Source: Callaeas wilsoni (lineage: Eukaryota > Chordata > Aves > Passeriformes > Callaeidae). From it: 64,000 nt of DNA. The notes beneath the pieces are model-generated. The model saw only the letters and a program-made list of their open reading frames with translations. It searched no databases and was not told the origin of the DNA. The position numbers and the translations under genes were made by a program. The stretch is from the NCBI GenBank assembly GCA_013398955.1, contig VWPU01014024.1, positions 42,797-106,796 on the forward strand, in the 5' to 3' direction. The first letter of the stretch is position 1. Every line of letters begins with the position of its first letter. Shown piece after piece: positions 29,601 through 43,000 of the stretch.

Positions 29601-32600
29601 TGGCCAGGTTAATGCAGATGGTGGGGCCAAGGTTTTCCTTGTACCCACTTTGAAGCCCTCAGGCCACAGTGACACCACCCCACTTCAGAGAGTGCTTTTG
29701 CTCCATCCTGAGGCACCAGGAGTTCATTGGGAGCAGCCTTCTCCCTGGAATTGCCAAAGGAACCAAATTTTCCCCTGGAAATTCAAGAGTGGTGGTAGGG
29801 GCAGGAGCTCTGTGGGGAGTCCAAGGGAGAGCTCTGGCCCCAAGGTCCAGCATCGCCCTCTGGTTCTGATGTGCAGGTGATCCCTGTGCTCCGGGACAGG
29901 GATAAATCAGGGCTCCAGGGGCAAAGGGAAGTCACCAGCCGTGTCCTACACAGCCCTGGGGCTCCACAGGCCCAGGACATGGTGCAAATGCACCGTGAGA
30001 GCCTTGTCCGTCAGCCTGGAAAAAAGGGGAGATGGAGCAACTGAAGCACCTACATGGGACCACTTGGTGTCTCTCAGCTGCACTCCAGCTATCCCAGCCT
30101 CGATGAACATCCTTTTTGGGTGTACAAAGCAGGTCTCCTGCTCTTCTGAGAGGTCAGAAGGCACATGGGAAAAGTAGGATGGAGTTAGGGCAGATGCACC
30201 CACAGGAATCAGTAAAGTGGTACCTCCTGTGAGAGTGCAAAGCCCCCTAAACCTGCACTAACGAGAGAAAAAACACATTAATGCACCAGGATTCCGCTTT
30301 AAATGCCACACAGTGCTCCAGCACATTTCTTTTCCCTCCTCTTTCCTCTCAGCAAGATTTCCAACCAAACTTCCCAGCCCAGTTGGGGCAGGCAGGGCAG
30401 CCCCACCCCGCTGCCAACTGGCAGCACTGGGGTATTTTTGGGGCACCGCAGACAGACCGAGCCACTCAGCTCCGGGGTGTTTTGAGGCACAGAGGAGCTC
30501 AGCTGCAGCACCACAGACAGCCTGGGGTCCGGCAGGGAGCCCCTCACACCCTCCAGGGTGTCCTCTCCTCCCGGCAGCACCGGACATGGACCCGACCCGA
30601 GTGGCCAAACCCCGGCGCGGGGCAAGGCAGATGCGGCGCAGCCGGGCCCTCTCGGCCCTTCCAGGGATGCTTTCACAGCTGCAAAACCCCGCTCCAGGCC
30701 CAGGTTCAGTGTCTCCAGCCTCCCCACTCCCCTGGCGGAGCGGTCCCAGCGAGCGGCGGTCCAAGGTTTTCGGTTTAGGCCAATCTCCCAGAAATTCTGT
30801 CATCATGCAGTGCATCACGCACACTCCCGGATCCGCATTACACAGAGGATGGCTCCGCTCCAGCGCCTCTTAAAGTCAGTGGAAAAACCCTCCTTCGCTA
30901 CGATGGGAGCTGGCTCGGGCCCTGTACGATCTGACAGATACCACGACGTTGCTTTGAGCTGGGAATATCTCGTGGCCCCAGCGTTTCTCCTGGAAAAGGA
31001 CAGGGCAGGGGGTCTGCAGAGCGGGTGCTCCTGAGGAAAGCTCCCAACCTTACAACTGCCTTTCAGTGAGCGTTTAATGAGCCATCGTTATCTGATCCAC
31101 GTGCTCCAAATGCAAGGAAACCGCTCAGGTTTCCAACTGCACGCATCACCTGATGCTCATAAAACGAGCTGATGTGTCTGGGAAGCCCCAGACCCAAAGA
31201 AACATTATTCAAATGGGGGGGAAAAGAGTCAATTATGCTTTAAAAATACCCGTGTGGGCAGACAGGGATGGTGGCTGCTCTCCCCTGCTCTCCTCTGGTT
31301 TTCCAGCAAAGCAAATGTTCACTGATAAAACTCACAATCTCCTTATAAAGGCAGGATCGTTTTGCCTGTAAAAGGGAAGGTTTGAGGGAAGTTTTACACA
31401 CGTCTCTGCTCCCTTTATGTCTTTATTTGCATTTTCATTTCCACAGTAGTGGAGCTAATCTGAATGGAGCAGGAGCGAGGGTCCAGGTTATAACCAAAGT
31501 ATCAGGTAGCACCTTCACATCTGGAAGGGATTTTGACACAACTTCTCCCAGACTCTTACAGACAGTTTAAAAGCAAAATCTGATAAATAGCAAATGTTTA
31601 ACAAGTCAATAGGAAGCTGCATTTGCAAGAACATGTGGCTCTAGCCGGCCTAGCACCGCCACACTGCCAAGGCCCTCCGAACGCATCCGCACACATCCCT
31701 GCAGCACGCGGCGAGGGGCTGCCGGGCCCTGCCCCGGCCCAGGCTCAGTTACAGGGGGAAGGATTAAACACAGATGTGCCTTTGTATGGCCAGACAACTC
31801 CAGCTTCAAAGCCTGAGAGGGTCCCGAGCCTCCCTGCTTTGGTGGTGAGGGACTGGCTTCTCCTTCCCGGCCTAAACCGAGCCCCGTTCGTTTTCCGTGA
31901 ACCCCCAGCCTCGTGTTTGTGGTGGGAAGAGGACAAAGGGAGCTGAAGAGCCCAGGAAAGCACCACAGAACCCATTGCTGCAAACCTCCTGGCGTGCTGG
32001 GCACTGCTGCCCCTGTAGGAGGAGGTTTCGGGGCCGCACTGACTGATGAGGTCCCACTCAGGTCACTGCACTGATGGTCACCAGCACACAAGGTCCCACT
32101 CCTATTTTGCACAGCTTGGGATCCGTGAGTGCCCCAATCCACAGGCCAGAGGTGGATTACATCCATTTATACCCATTTACACCTTTGAAAATACTTTTCC
32201 ATCCCATTGGGAGGCACAGCCTCCTCAGGACAGAGGTCACTGGCCACCCAGGTAATGCTCTCCTGAGAAAAAGTGCCACAGGAGGCAAAACATCCCGACA
32301 CAAAGTCCCTGGCAGTGTTGCAACCCTGCCTGCTTTGGGGAGACTTCATTCCCAAAACATGGGAAGAGGCATTAAAATGGAGAGAATTGTGCAAGGAGGG
32401 GGGAACAGAGGGGGAGACAGAGGAATAAGAAGTGACCAGGAAAACCACTAGAAACCCTCCAGGATGCCTGCCTATATTTAAAGATAATGCGTCCAGCCCT
32501 CTTGCCAAGTCCCACTCATTTGGAGCCGGGCTCATGTTTTGGATTAATTTTAAGGCAGTTCCTAAAGCATCTCACTCGCACAAGGAAGAATTTTTGCCTC

Positions 32601-35600
32601 CTTGGCCAAGGTGACCTTTTAAAAAATCTCACTCGCTATTTTTCAACCTCTCACTCATTTAAAATTGTCATCGCCCGGGCGCTGCGGGGCACTCGGTGCA
32701 GACAGTTTGTGTTCTGGCATCCACCAGCCCCACAGAGCATCCTGGAGTGGGGTTGGGTGTGAGGATGGAGAGCCAGGGGAGGACTTCTCTGCAAATCAGA
32801 GCCCTTCCCTCATCTGTGAGCATCACCCGACCAGGCACGGAGAGCAGAAACAGCCCCTCCTGCACACCCACATCTCCCCAGGCACCCACCACGGGCTGCT
32901 TGGAAGTTTCCCCTTTAAACTCTTCCACAGAAAGTCAGGTATTTGGGCTTTTTTTAACCCAAATATTGTGTGGACATGTGAGTGTGCTCTCCAAACCGGT
33001 ACCTTTTGTCTGAGGAATTAAGATACAGATATTGCCCCCAAACTGTGACTTGCCTGTGGGTTTTCTGCTCAGAGCCTCCCCAGAAGGAGCCACATCAAGA
33101 CGTGCCCCAGCTGCTCAGTCTCTGCTGGGAGGATTCATCCCAGAGGTGTCATTCCCATCTCCCAGCCGCAACACGGAGCCAGTTTTGGAGCAGAAACATG
33201 AGAACAGACACTCCTAAAACCTCCACCCAGCCCACCTTCTCACCCAGGCATCTGCAGCATCCTAATCATCCCGGAATCCAAAGCACGTCCACGCAGGGAT
33301 TTCAGATGCTTCCCATTTAGCTCCAACATTTGCAAAATGCTCAGCCACTGACTCACGGAGGGCCAGGACAGCCACAGCCCTCACTGCACCATGGCAGGAT
33401 TGAGTGCATCACCCCAGAGGGTTTTGGCAAAAAAAAAAGGGGATTTTTGGAAAAAAAGCAGCCCTTGGTACCACGCAGCTTTCCCAGCACACCCAGGGTG
33501 GGCGAGCAGGATGTGGGGCATGGAAGCTGCTACTTTTTGCTGGTGATCCCAGATGCCACACTGGGGTTTTGAGGGAGTGACCAGAGCAATGGAGGGGAAA
33601 AGCACCATCTGAGAGGGATTGGGAAGGAGGAGCTGCAGGCACAGCTCAGTGTGGGGGCGCAGAAGGTGCAGGGAGGGAATCCAGGGGCTGCAGGATGTCA
33701 GGAACCACTCAGCTGCTGCGTGGGCTTTGGGGAGCAAAACAGGTAGGGCCAGACACTTTCTTTCCCTCACACCTCAAGCCCTAAAGATCAAGTGACAATA
33801 GCAGTGATCAGAAATTGTCCTTTTGGCTGGAAAAATAAAAATCACAAGATCTCGCTGTTGCCTGCATCCAAAGGCACCAAAAGCAGCATGAAGACCTCCT
33901 TCCCACAGCAGCTCTGCTACGTGAGCATCCCTTAGGCCCTGAGGGAACCCAGACATACAGAGGCAGCCCCGAAAATGAGACAGATATTTGGGGTTTCAGT
34001 TAAGCACAACCAGCAAGAAAGTCGAGCTGAGTTTGGGAGATGAAGTTTTAGGGCAGCTCCACGGTTTTATTTAAAGCAGCTCAACCATAACCTCATCCCA
34101 CGAGGGAAATGCAGAAATTCAAGGTGCCTCTTGTGCAATAGATGCTGCTCCCTACTCAGGCAGGTCTGGGATAGTGCTCAGAGTTTTGCTCCATCCCTGT
34201 CCAGGCTAAAGGAGAGACCACACACAAAACCATTTCAGGATGCCAGCAGCTGTGCACAAAGCATTTGGTTTACATTAATTATGTCTGGACAAAAAAAAAA
34301 AAAATAAAAGGGGGAGAGAAGCAGAGCAAGCGAGTGGAGAAGACAGGAGGGATGCAGGGAGGCTTCTGCATCCTCCTGATAAGATCTGCCCCGATCCCTG
34401 CAGGTCACAGCACATGCCGGCTGTCTTAACACCTCCTGCCGCCCAGAGCAGCCCTGCACCGCCCCTGTGAACCCCCTGGGGAATGCAAAGCACAAATAGA
34501 GCCCCTGACACTCTCAAAGACCCCATGGGATCCTGTCGCCTGAGCTTTGTTCCCCGTTCTGCTTCCCTCTTTCTCCTTCTCTGAGCAGAAATGTTTCCGA
34601 GAAAGACCAAGGAACGTGAAGCGAATGCTGCTGCCAGCAGGGAGAGATGCTGGCAGTTCCCAGGGTGGGAAGCAGCACATGAGAGGGGAAGAGGTGGATG
34701 GAAGAGGAGTCATTAAAAACAGGAAAATGCCCTTTGTTCCACAGCTGTGCAGAAACCCCAGCAGGGGCTGAACAAAGTCCTTCCCTGTCTCCTTTCCAGG
34801 GAGTGCTGCAAGCAGTGGGGACTCTGCAGGGTCAGGAACTGCCACCCCACAGGGATGGACACCCTGTACCAGCACAGACCTGTGGGCCCCCTGTCCCCTC
34901 CCCAAGGGCAAAGGGGCCTGGTGAGGTGCAGGCTGAGCCTGCCTTGCCTTGGGCTTGAGCAGCCAGCAACAAGACTGGATTGATCGGATCCCCACGAAGT
35001 AAAGCCCACCCTGAAGGGCCCGTGATGCTGCTGACTGCGGGAGAGGGGAAGTGCTGTTCTCACCTTGGGCTGCACCAGCATCAGCCCACCGGCCCAGCCC
35101 CAGGCTCGGCAGCACACAGAGACATCCAGCCCCGAGCTCCCAACAGAGGACACCTGCCTGCAGGGCCTGGGCTGAGGGGCCACAAGAAGCTGCCTGTGAC
35201 CTCCAGCAACTGCCATGTCCTGCACATCTTTGTGCCACGCATCCCTGCCCCGCGCAGCCTCCCTGGGCTCTGTGTGCCCACTGGCACACACTCTGGCAGT
35301 CTCTGAGCAAGGACTTTGCTGTGACAGGAGCTGCACAAACCCTAAATACATTCCCATCCCCCAGGAGCCAGCAGCCGCCCAGCCAGGTCCTGCTCCAAAA
35401 CAAGCGATGTTAGGTGGCAGCATTGCCAGGCACAGGCAGCTGGAAGAGCTGTGCTGCCATCCCAGAAGACCACAGTGGTCAAGCCCCTCACTGGCAGCAG
35501 CTGCTCCCTCCCAAAATCCGCCCCTCTCCGGGGCAGCCTCGCTGCTTGATGAACTTTCACGTTGCAGCAGCAGCGTCTCAGGGGGCCCAGCCTGCGCACG

Positions 35601-36000
35601 CCAGAAGCTGGACTGACCCATGTCAGAGGTGATTAATTTATCAGGCTTTTGGCACCCACCGCTCCCCGCCAGAAAAACAATATCCCAAATTCCAGGCCCT
35701 CCCGCCCAGCAGATGTGTCTGCGGCCAGGGCGGCCGTTCCAGCCCGGCTCGCAGGAGCCGCTGCGGGGATGCAGCGCCCGAGGCTCCCGTGGTGCCGGCT
35801 GCTTCCCCATCCCCACGGGCAATCCATGCAAGAGCCTCCTCCAGGAGCAAAGCCCGGGGAGTTTGTGCTGGGCTGCCACCCCGGTGGGTCCAGCCTCTCA
35901 CCCTGTGGAGGTGTCCGTGCTGCCAGGCCGCTGAGGAGGACCAGGATGGGTGCTCAGTGATGATGGGATGTCACCTCGCCGAGCCCTCCATGCCAAGGAC
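26600..36000. other. MYMK-SLC2A6 intergenic, proximal part
   Basis: No gene recognised in about 9.4 kb. The sequence is mostly unique and moderately GC-rich. Long open frames at 28455-29375 (plus) and 35879-34713 (minus) show no family resemblance or splice structure. An AT-rich stretch at 26880-27125 could be extended MYMK 3' UTR or a regulatory element. A-rich tracts occur at 27905-27925 and 34290-34308. Confidence 0.55.
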
Positions 36001-39000
36001 AGGCAGCACCATCGTGTCACAGCACTCAGCAGCCCTTGGAGCTGCCCGGCATCGGGAGTGTGTCTGGGTTTGAACCGAGCAAACACTGATTCAGGCCTAA
36101 TTAAATTAGCATTAATCTGTTATCATCAGGAAAACATGCCAGGCCTTGAAGGGATAGATTATTGAAGTTGTTGTCGTTAGTGGAGAGGGTCAGAGGATGG
36201 GGATGGGGCACGGCATTGCTGCGGGTGCTTCTCGAGCCCTGAACTCTCCATCCCTGCCTCTATCAGGGGTTTAAAGCAGGTAATCAAGAGGGCAGTGATA
36301 TCATTCAGATGCTGCAGAGGACTTGGACGTCAGGCAGCCAAGAAACGGGAGATTTTTCAGCCTCTCCCCCCACTCCGCTGCCTCCCCCTGGATTTCAGAG
36401 GACGGATGGGAGCCCCTTTGGAGCACAGGAGCAGCCAGTCCCTCTGCCTCCCAGCACTGGCCATGGGGAGACCTGCTCCTGGCCCAGCTCTGAGCTCGCC
36501 CTGACGTCAGGGTGAGGGGTAGAGAGGGGGGGACACGGGCAAACAGCCCATTATTTATCCCCAAAAGGTCACCGAGCACCTTGGAAGGGGCTGGAGCTGG
36601 GTCCCCACGGCCCGGAGGGGGCCAGCATCCCCTCGAAGGAGAGGTTTCACAATTCATCTCATTTGCTCGCTGTGGCATTTTCATCACGGTAGTTCGACTT
36701 ATGCAATTACATAAAAAACATCTAATGAAATCTCGGTGACACAAAACATGAACGTTTATATTGGCCTCCCCGTGCCGCGGAGTTGATCTTGGCCGGGCCG
36801 TCCAGACAGACATTCTGCATTCTTCAGAGATTAAGCACTGAAACGCTCCGGAGAAACCCAGCTGCCCGCTCCCCCTGCAGCCGCGCCGCTAATTCCAACC
36901 ACATGCTCGCCGGCCGGGAAAAGGGAACGCGTCCCTTACACACACACGGGCACCACCGGGACCCGGCCCGGCACCCCCCGAGTGCATCCCAGCCGTGAGC
37001 GCTCATGGATGTCCCTAAATAAACAGCGCGGCGAGGATGAGCGCTCGGCAGAGAGCGGGTGTGATAAGGTCCTGCGGCGGGATTGTTATGGAAATAAGAG
37101 GAGGAATGGGTAACCTGGAGTCGGGAGCCCGACCCTGCCCGTGCCACACCTCACTGGGTTATCATCCTGGGAGATCGGCCTCCAGAAGAAATCGATGAGC
37201 CCCAGAGGCTCTGGGCAATCGAATCCTCATCCTGGTTTGGTTCCCACCTCCCCCCTTTAAAAATTCTACTGCGTCCCGTTAAAATTAAGCTGATCTTTAA
37301 AATAAAGGAAAAGGAAGGGGAGGATGAGGTGTGGAGGGCAGGGAGTCTGTCCTTGACCACGAACAGAGAGCTGGGCAAGGAGTGACAGCCCTTGGGGTTG
37401 ACGAGGGGAGCAGATCCCCCATCCTGATATTGCCACGTCACCCCTCAGGTACGAGCGAGCCCTGAGCTGCCCCAGAGCCACAAACAGGTGCCACCAGCTG
37501 ATGCTGCTCGTGGATGGCCACAGCACTGACGAGCAGAGCCACCTCGCTGTCACCAGCCACCACAAATCCCTGCTCCCACCACGGCCATTCCTGTGTTTAA
37601 AGGCTCAGGGCAGTGATTCCACTGCAAACCCCCATCTCTGTGCCCATTGTGTCCTGAGGAATGCAGCTCATCCATGGACAGGCTGTCCAGAAAGGCACCT
37701 GTCACACCAGGTGACACCACAGAGCAAAAGCCACTGCAGCACTGCTCCAAACCCCGTGCAAGCCCTCACTGCTATCCCAGGACAAAGCAGGGCAGATCCC
37801 AGCCGGTGCCAGCTCACGCCACCAGCAATTTCTCCAAATATTGGTCGGCTCAGGGACAGGCACCAGCACTGGCTTACTCAGATGTGGCCACCAGGCTCCC
37901 GCCCCACACCACTGACCACGGCTGGAGCTCTTGGAAAGCCCCAAACCGTCCCTTTGTGAGAACAGAGGGTCTGAAGCACAGAACCCACCAGCCCCAGTCC
38001 CTCAACCAGCGCCCTCACCTTAAGGGCAGAACAATTCTTGACATCCTACAAACCATCGGCAAAACAAGATGTCAGGGCTGAAAACTGCTGCTGGCACCGA
38101 TCCTGCCGGGCCGTGGGAGGGATCCAGCAATAACAAGGGGGGGGTCTGTGAGCAGCAGCCCCCTCCCTCGGGCTGCAGCCGGGGCTCCGGCCCCGCGGAC
38201 GCAGCGGCCGCTGCCCGCACGGGAGATCTGCAAAGGCTCCGGCTTTATCGCCCTGCACGGAAGGAGGAGGAAAGGCTGGAGGGGAGGGGGAAGAGGGAGA
38301 GGAAAAATAGCCCCTTATTCCACTTTCATCAAGGAAGCATCCAGCCGTCCAAAAAATTTAATGTCATATTTTAGCAAGAAAAACAGCTGTTGTGGTACTT
38401 TAAGGCCCAGCATATTTTGGCCAGAGCTGCATGTTGTGGATATTGGCTGAGTCAAGGTTAGCTGTTAAAAGGCAGAAATTCTAGACCCATATGAAGAAAC
38501 ATCGCGTTCCTCTATATTCAGATAATATTTACTTCCAAGCCTGTTTTGTTTTGTTTTCTTCTCCCTCCTGGAGCGAGGCCTGGCCCCGGGGCTGTGGCTG
38601 CCCTTGGCACCGCTGCTCCCTGGGCAGGACAGAGCAGTTTGGGGGCGATGGGAGCAATGGGAAAAGCAGGAGGAGGCTCTGCCTGGCACCTCCAACTTGA
38701 GCTTCACCCTCTGATTTTCAGCCGTGCCAGGCTTTGTTTGAGCCATGCCCTGTGCACAGGGCAGAGCGTGGGGCAGGAGCTGGGATGGGAGGTGGTGGGT
38801 CCGTCCCAGCAGCACGGGCACTCACAGGGCATCGGTCACGTCCCCACGGTGCCACAGCAAGGACGGGGACACACGAGGTGCCACTGGTCCTATAGCACAG
38901 CAGCCACAGGCCTTTCAGCACTCAGTTTGAGTCAAACTTTCATTCCTTCCAAGGGGGAAAGATGCCAACAAATCCATGGCAGGAAAAGGGGGAGCGAGAT

Positions 39001-40000
39001 CCCATGCCATCAATCCCCCGCTCCCCGGGAGGGGCAGCTCTACCCTGGGTAAGGTGCCAATATTAACCCCACAAAAATTTAGTGTCATTTTAACACAGTG
39101 TTTGGCAGCTTTATCTTTTTATAAATTTGTTCTGTCAGAGCAAATCTATTTTTAAGTTGTCACCCATCTGAACACCTGTATCTGACACTGGCCGCCAAAC
39201 GGGCCATGCCCAGGCCGTCAGGGGACAGGTCTGTCCCCTCAAAGGTCTTTGTGAGACAGCTCCTTCCAGCTCCCACCTGTGCTGTGAGAGCAAACAGAGC
39301 TCCTGGGGTGAGAAGGGTGGGGTAGGGTGCATTTCTACTGGAAATGAAACCCCAAAACCCCAAATAGAGGCCATGGAGTCCCCAGGTCCCCAGCCCTGTG
39401 AGAGCACTGTGCCACCCAGGCTGGAAGTGACTCATCTTCTCGTAAAGCTGGTCTGCTAAGGAAGAAAGAAAAGCCTTTGCCCCGAAACAATTCCTCCGTG
39501 CCTGCCAAGCCCAGCAGGAGCAATCCACGCTGTCTCTGCTTCCCTGGAGCACCCCGCTGTGGTGCCACCTTCGGAGCTGGACCCTCATCCCCCTGCAGCA
39601 CCGGGGTTTTCCCCTCCACTTCCCGCCCCGTGCCACGCCAAACCCTCACCACAGAGCCACCAAACACAGCCCCACACGGATCACCGAACCCAGACACTTG
39701 GAGAGGGAAGGCTGCGGGTGAAAAAAAAAAAAAGAAATTAAAAAAAAAAAAGTCCAAGGTGGAACCGCAATGTTTATAAAATGGGTCACTGAATTATACA
39801 TAAAAATATTTTCCTTGTGGATGCAATTACTTCCTGGACTTGTTATTCCACAGATGCTTAAGTTCGCCTCAAGCAGCTCCAATAAATGCTTTACAGTCTG
39901 CAAGATCAACAGTAGCAGCGCTGGAGCGGATTGAGCAGCGCTGGTTCAAATTTGTCAGAAAACCACACAGTGTTTTCATGCGCACGTTTTAGAAACCCAA
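36000..40000. other. MYMK-SLC2A6 intergenic, middle part with AT-rich islets
   Basis: No gene. Several AT-rich islets stand out from GC-rich surroundings: 36060-36175 with TAATTA at 36098-36103, 36640-36740 with a near-palindromic bZIP-type site, 38310-38480 with an E-box and two CArG/MEF2-like motifs, and 39760-39920. They are candidate conserved non-coding elements. An A-rich tract runs 39720-39752. Confidence 0.45.
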
Positions 40001-43000
40001 ACAAAACCATTCCCAACCGTCGTGCTCCCTTTCCTTACGCTTTTTAATGGCTTTCACATGAGCTCCTCCAGACACGGGCACAGCCCCGGGGGCTCCAAAC
40101 GCCCAAGAGCTCCAGGGAGCTCCCGGGAGGGGACAGGGACCGAGCAAGGGCTGACACCTCCCATCCCCGCTCCTCCTCGCTCCCGTATTTTCGCATCCCA
40201 TCCTCTGCAAGGTCTGGCTCACCCGTTAGGGACCCGGGGGGCAGCGGGATGTGCAACGGGCTTAGGAGGCTTTCCCAAGGGAAATGAATTTCAGGAGCAC
40301 GGGGTCAGCCCTACCTGCGGGGGTGACCGAGAGTTCAGGGGCTGCAGGGGACACGCGGCTTGTGGGGTTTAAAAGTGCAGGGACAACATCCCAGAGGAGC
40401 TGCAGCAAAGCTGGTGGGAAGGGAAAGGAGCCCCGTGGCATGGGCACGGGCTGGCTCTGAGTTAACTCCCATGGCAAGGCCATGTGTTGGGGGTTTTTCC
40501 TCTTCTATCCAGTCACAAAATTCAGAGAAAGTCAAAGTCATGAAGGTTCCTGAAGATTTTTCCAATGCATGTAGGGCTCGCCCCAAAGGCCCCTGAATAA
40601 AATCCTGGTGCACCGTGAGCTTCCAAAACCTCCAGTCCACTTTGGTTTAATTGAAGATATTTAGTGGCACTTTCAGTGATATCGAATGGGAAAGCAATTG
40701 AGGGCCGGGGTGTTGGGGACACCCCAGGATCATGGCACAGAACACTGTTATTCCATTAAAATAATTTAATATCTGCCCAGAAATCCTCAGGATTCACTGC
40801 AGGACTAACAGGTGGCTGTAACAAGATTATCCCATTTACAGATCAGCAGTGGGGCAGAAATGTGCTTTCAGGTCTCTGCTTTCACTCCAAATTTCACCCA
40901 CGAGATTTTCTGACAGCAGGATAAACAGGTTAAAAGGTGCCTATAAAAATGGGCTTATCAGAAGCTCCTTATTCTCCTGCTTTGAGGATGCAGCTGCCTC
41001 CCACTGGCCCTTGTATGGGAATCCCAGCTCATCTTGGCCTTTTTATAGGATACTGCAGCAGAGGGAGGGAGAAGGCAGCATCAGGTCTGCCCAAAGTCCC
41101 AAATCAGCCACGAAAAAAAAAATTTAACCTTCCTGTCCTGGATCCCAGCCAGGGGATGGAGCAATTCAAGAGACGGGCGTGCAGTCACCAGCAAACAGGT
41201 GCGGGGTCAGTAGGTCCCTGTGCAAAACCCCAGGGAAAAAGGTGGGAAATCAGGGGCCCTGCACCTTGCTCCTGGGATGGTCCTGCCAGGCTTGCAAATG
41301 CCGAGAGCATTTTTCTTCCCAAGGCAAAGCAGCTGGGAAATGCCACACGAAAGGTGCCCCACAGTATGTGGTATTTCATGGGGCCGCCCAGCTCCAGGTC
41401 CCAGGTCGGAGGGCTCAGACCCTGCCTCGGCGTGTGATTTGGGGGCGATGGGCAGGGCAGTGCAGGGACAGGAGGCCCTGGGGGCGGCACAGCATCCCAC
41501 AGAGCATCCCTGGTACCCTGCGCCAGCCCTGACAGCGAACGCGCAGCAGCTCGGGCGTCCCCAGCTCCCGGTGCCCCCCGGGCTCGGCACCCCCACAGCC
41601 CCCGTGGGCTCTCCCTGCCTGCTGGCACGCTCCAGTCCCTCTGCCCCACGCCCTGGCACCCCCCGGCCTCCCCGGCCCTCCTGATTTTGCCATTTGGAGG
41701 CCGCGGGCGCGCTCCGGCGAGGGCTCCAATGTGTTCCTCATTAGGAGGGGCAGACAGCCCAGCGCGGGAGTCTGAGCCCTAATCTCCTTTCCAGTTGGTA
41801 TCCGTCAGCAGATGTACAACAAGTGCTGGGATATTTTAGCGGGCATGTGTGGGACAGAGCCACCGGGGGTTTTTTTCCAGCCAGGGGGATGGATAAAATG
41901 CCGTGGCTCGAGGCTGCGCCGGATGGCAGGTCCAGGGAAGGCAGCACTGCTGTGGTTTATTTTACCAAGGGCTTTGTTGGAAGAAGTGGTGATGAAGTTA
42001 ACAGCCTGCGAGCCATAATTGGCTCACATTAAAGCAAGGAAATTATATGTTTTGTTTTCCTCTTTTTTTTTTTTTTTATTTTTAAATCATATTAAACAGG
42101 CAAAACCCACACAGAGCCAAGGAAGGAGCAGGCAGCGGCTCTCAGGAATTTAGGGGGGAGATTTTTTGCCCCAAGTGTAAAGAAATCCAGTCCTTGCCAT
42201 CAAAGAAAAAGCAACTTCAAAATATCCAGCAGAAGTGGGCAAGTGAAGGGGGATCCAAAAAAATCGAGGTTGTGGCATCACAACAGGCACCGCTCCAAAG
42301 CCTGGCCCAGCAGCTCCAACTGGACACAGGGAAAAGAAATGTACTTAAAATTCTTCTTCAAATAATTTTATTCATCCTGCCACCTCCCAGCAAACACAGC
42401 GTCAAAAACCTTGCTGGTGCCTCTGGATGTACAGGATAGTTCTTAAATAAAAGGCGCTTGTTTTTAAAATTCAATTTTTAGCCCCTGTGGTTGCATCCTG
42501 GAAGCGGGCTGAGCCCTGCAGTGGCAGAATTGTCATTGCAAGGTCACAGGTCACCTAAGCCTTCAGCCCCTCGAGCCTGCCCTGGAGACATCCCTGCAGG
42601 GATTCCCATGGATGCGCAGCCCTGTGCTCACCAAGGTCTCACCCATCCCAAGCCCAGCACCCAAACCCCATTGTGCCTCGGCACCAGGGCACTGAGAGCC
42701 ATCAGGGCCCAGCCCAGCTGGAAGCAGCCACATCCTGCCCAGCGCTGGGTTGTGTGGAAAATCCAAAGCACAGCATCCCTGGGGACACCCAGCCCTGCGC
42801 TTGTCACTGCACAGGTGACCCCAACCACAGCATCACAGCAAGGCAGGACAGATCTAAGGGGTGCAAGGACATCCAGGGATCCCTCCCTGTCTCGGGAGCC
42901 ACCACAGCCCTGGGGACATTCAGGCTCCAGAGAGCGTGGCCCTGTCCTGCCCTGGCACTGCTCACACCCAAAGCTGTCACAGAAGTCACAGTGAGTGACA

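Noticed and set aside
34713..35879. 388-codon minus-strand open frame in the MYMK-SLC2A6 gap
   Set aside because: GC-rich stretch with few stops on either strand. The composition is Gly/Ala/Ser/Trp/Cys-rich, with no recognisable domain, no splice context and overlapping open frames on the opposite strand.
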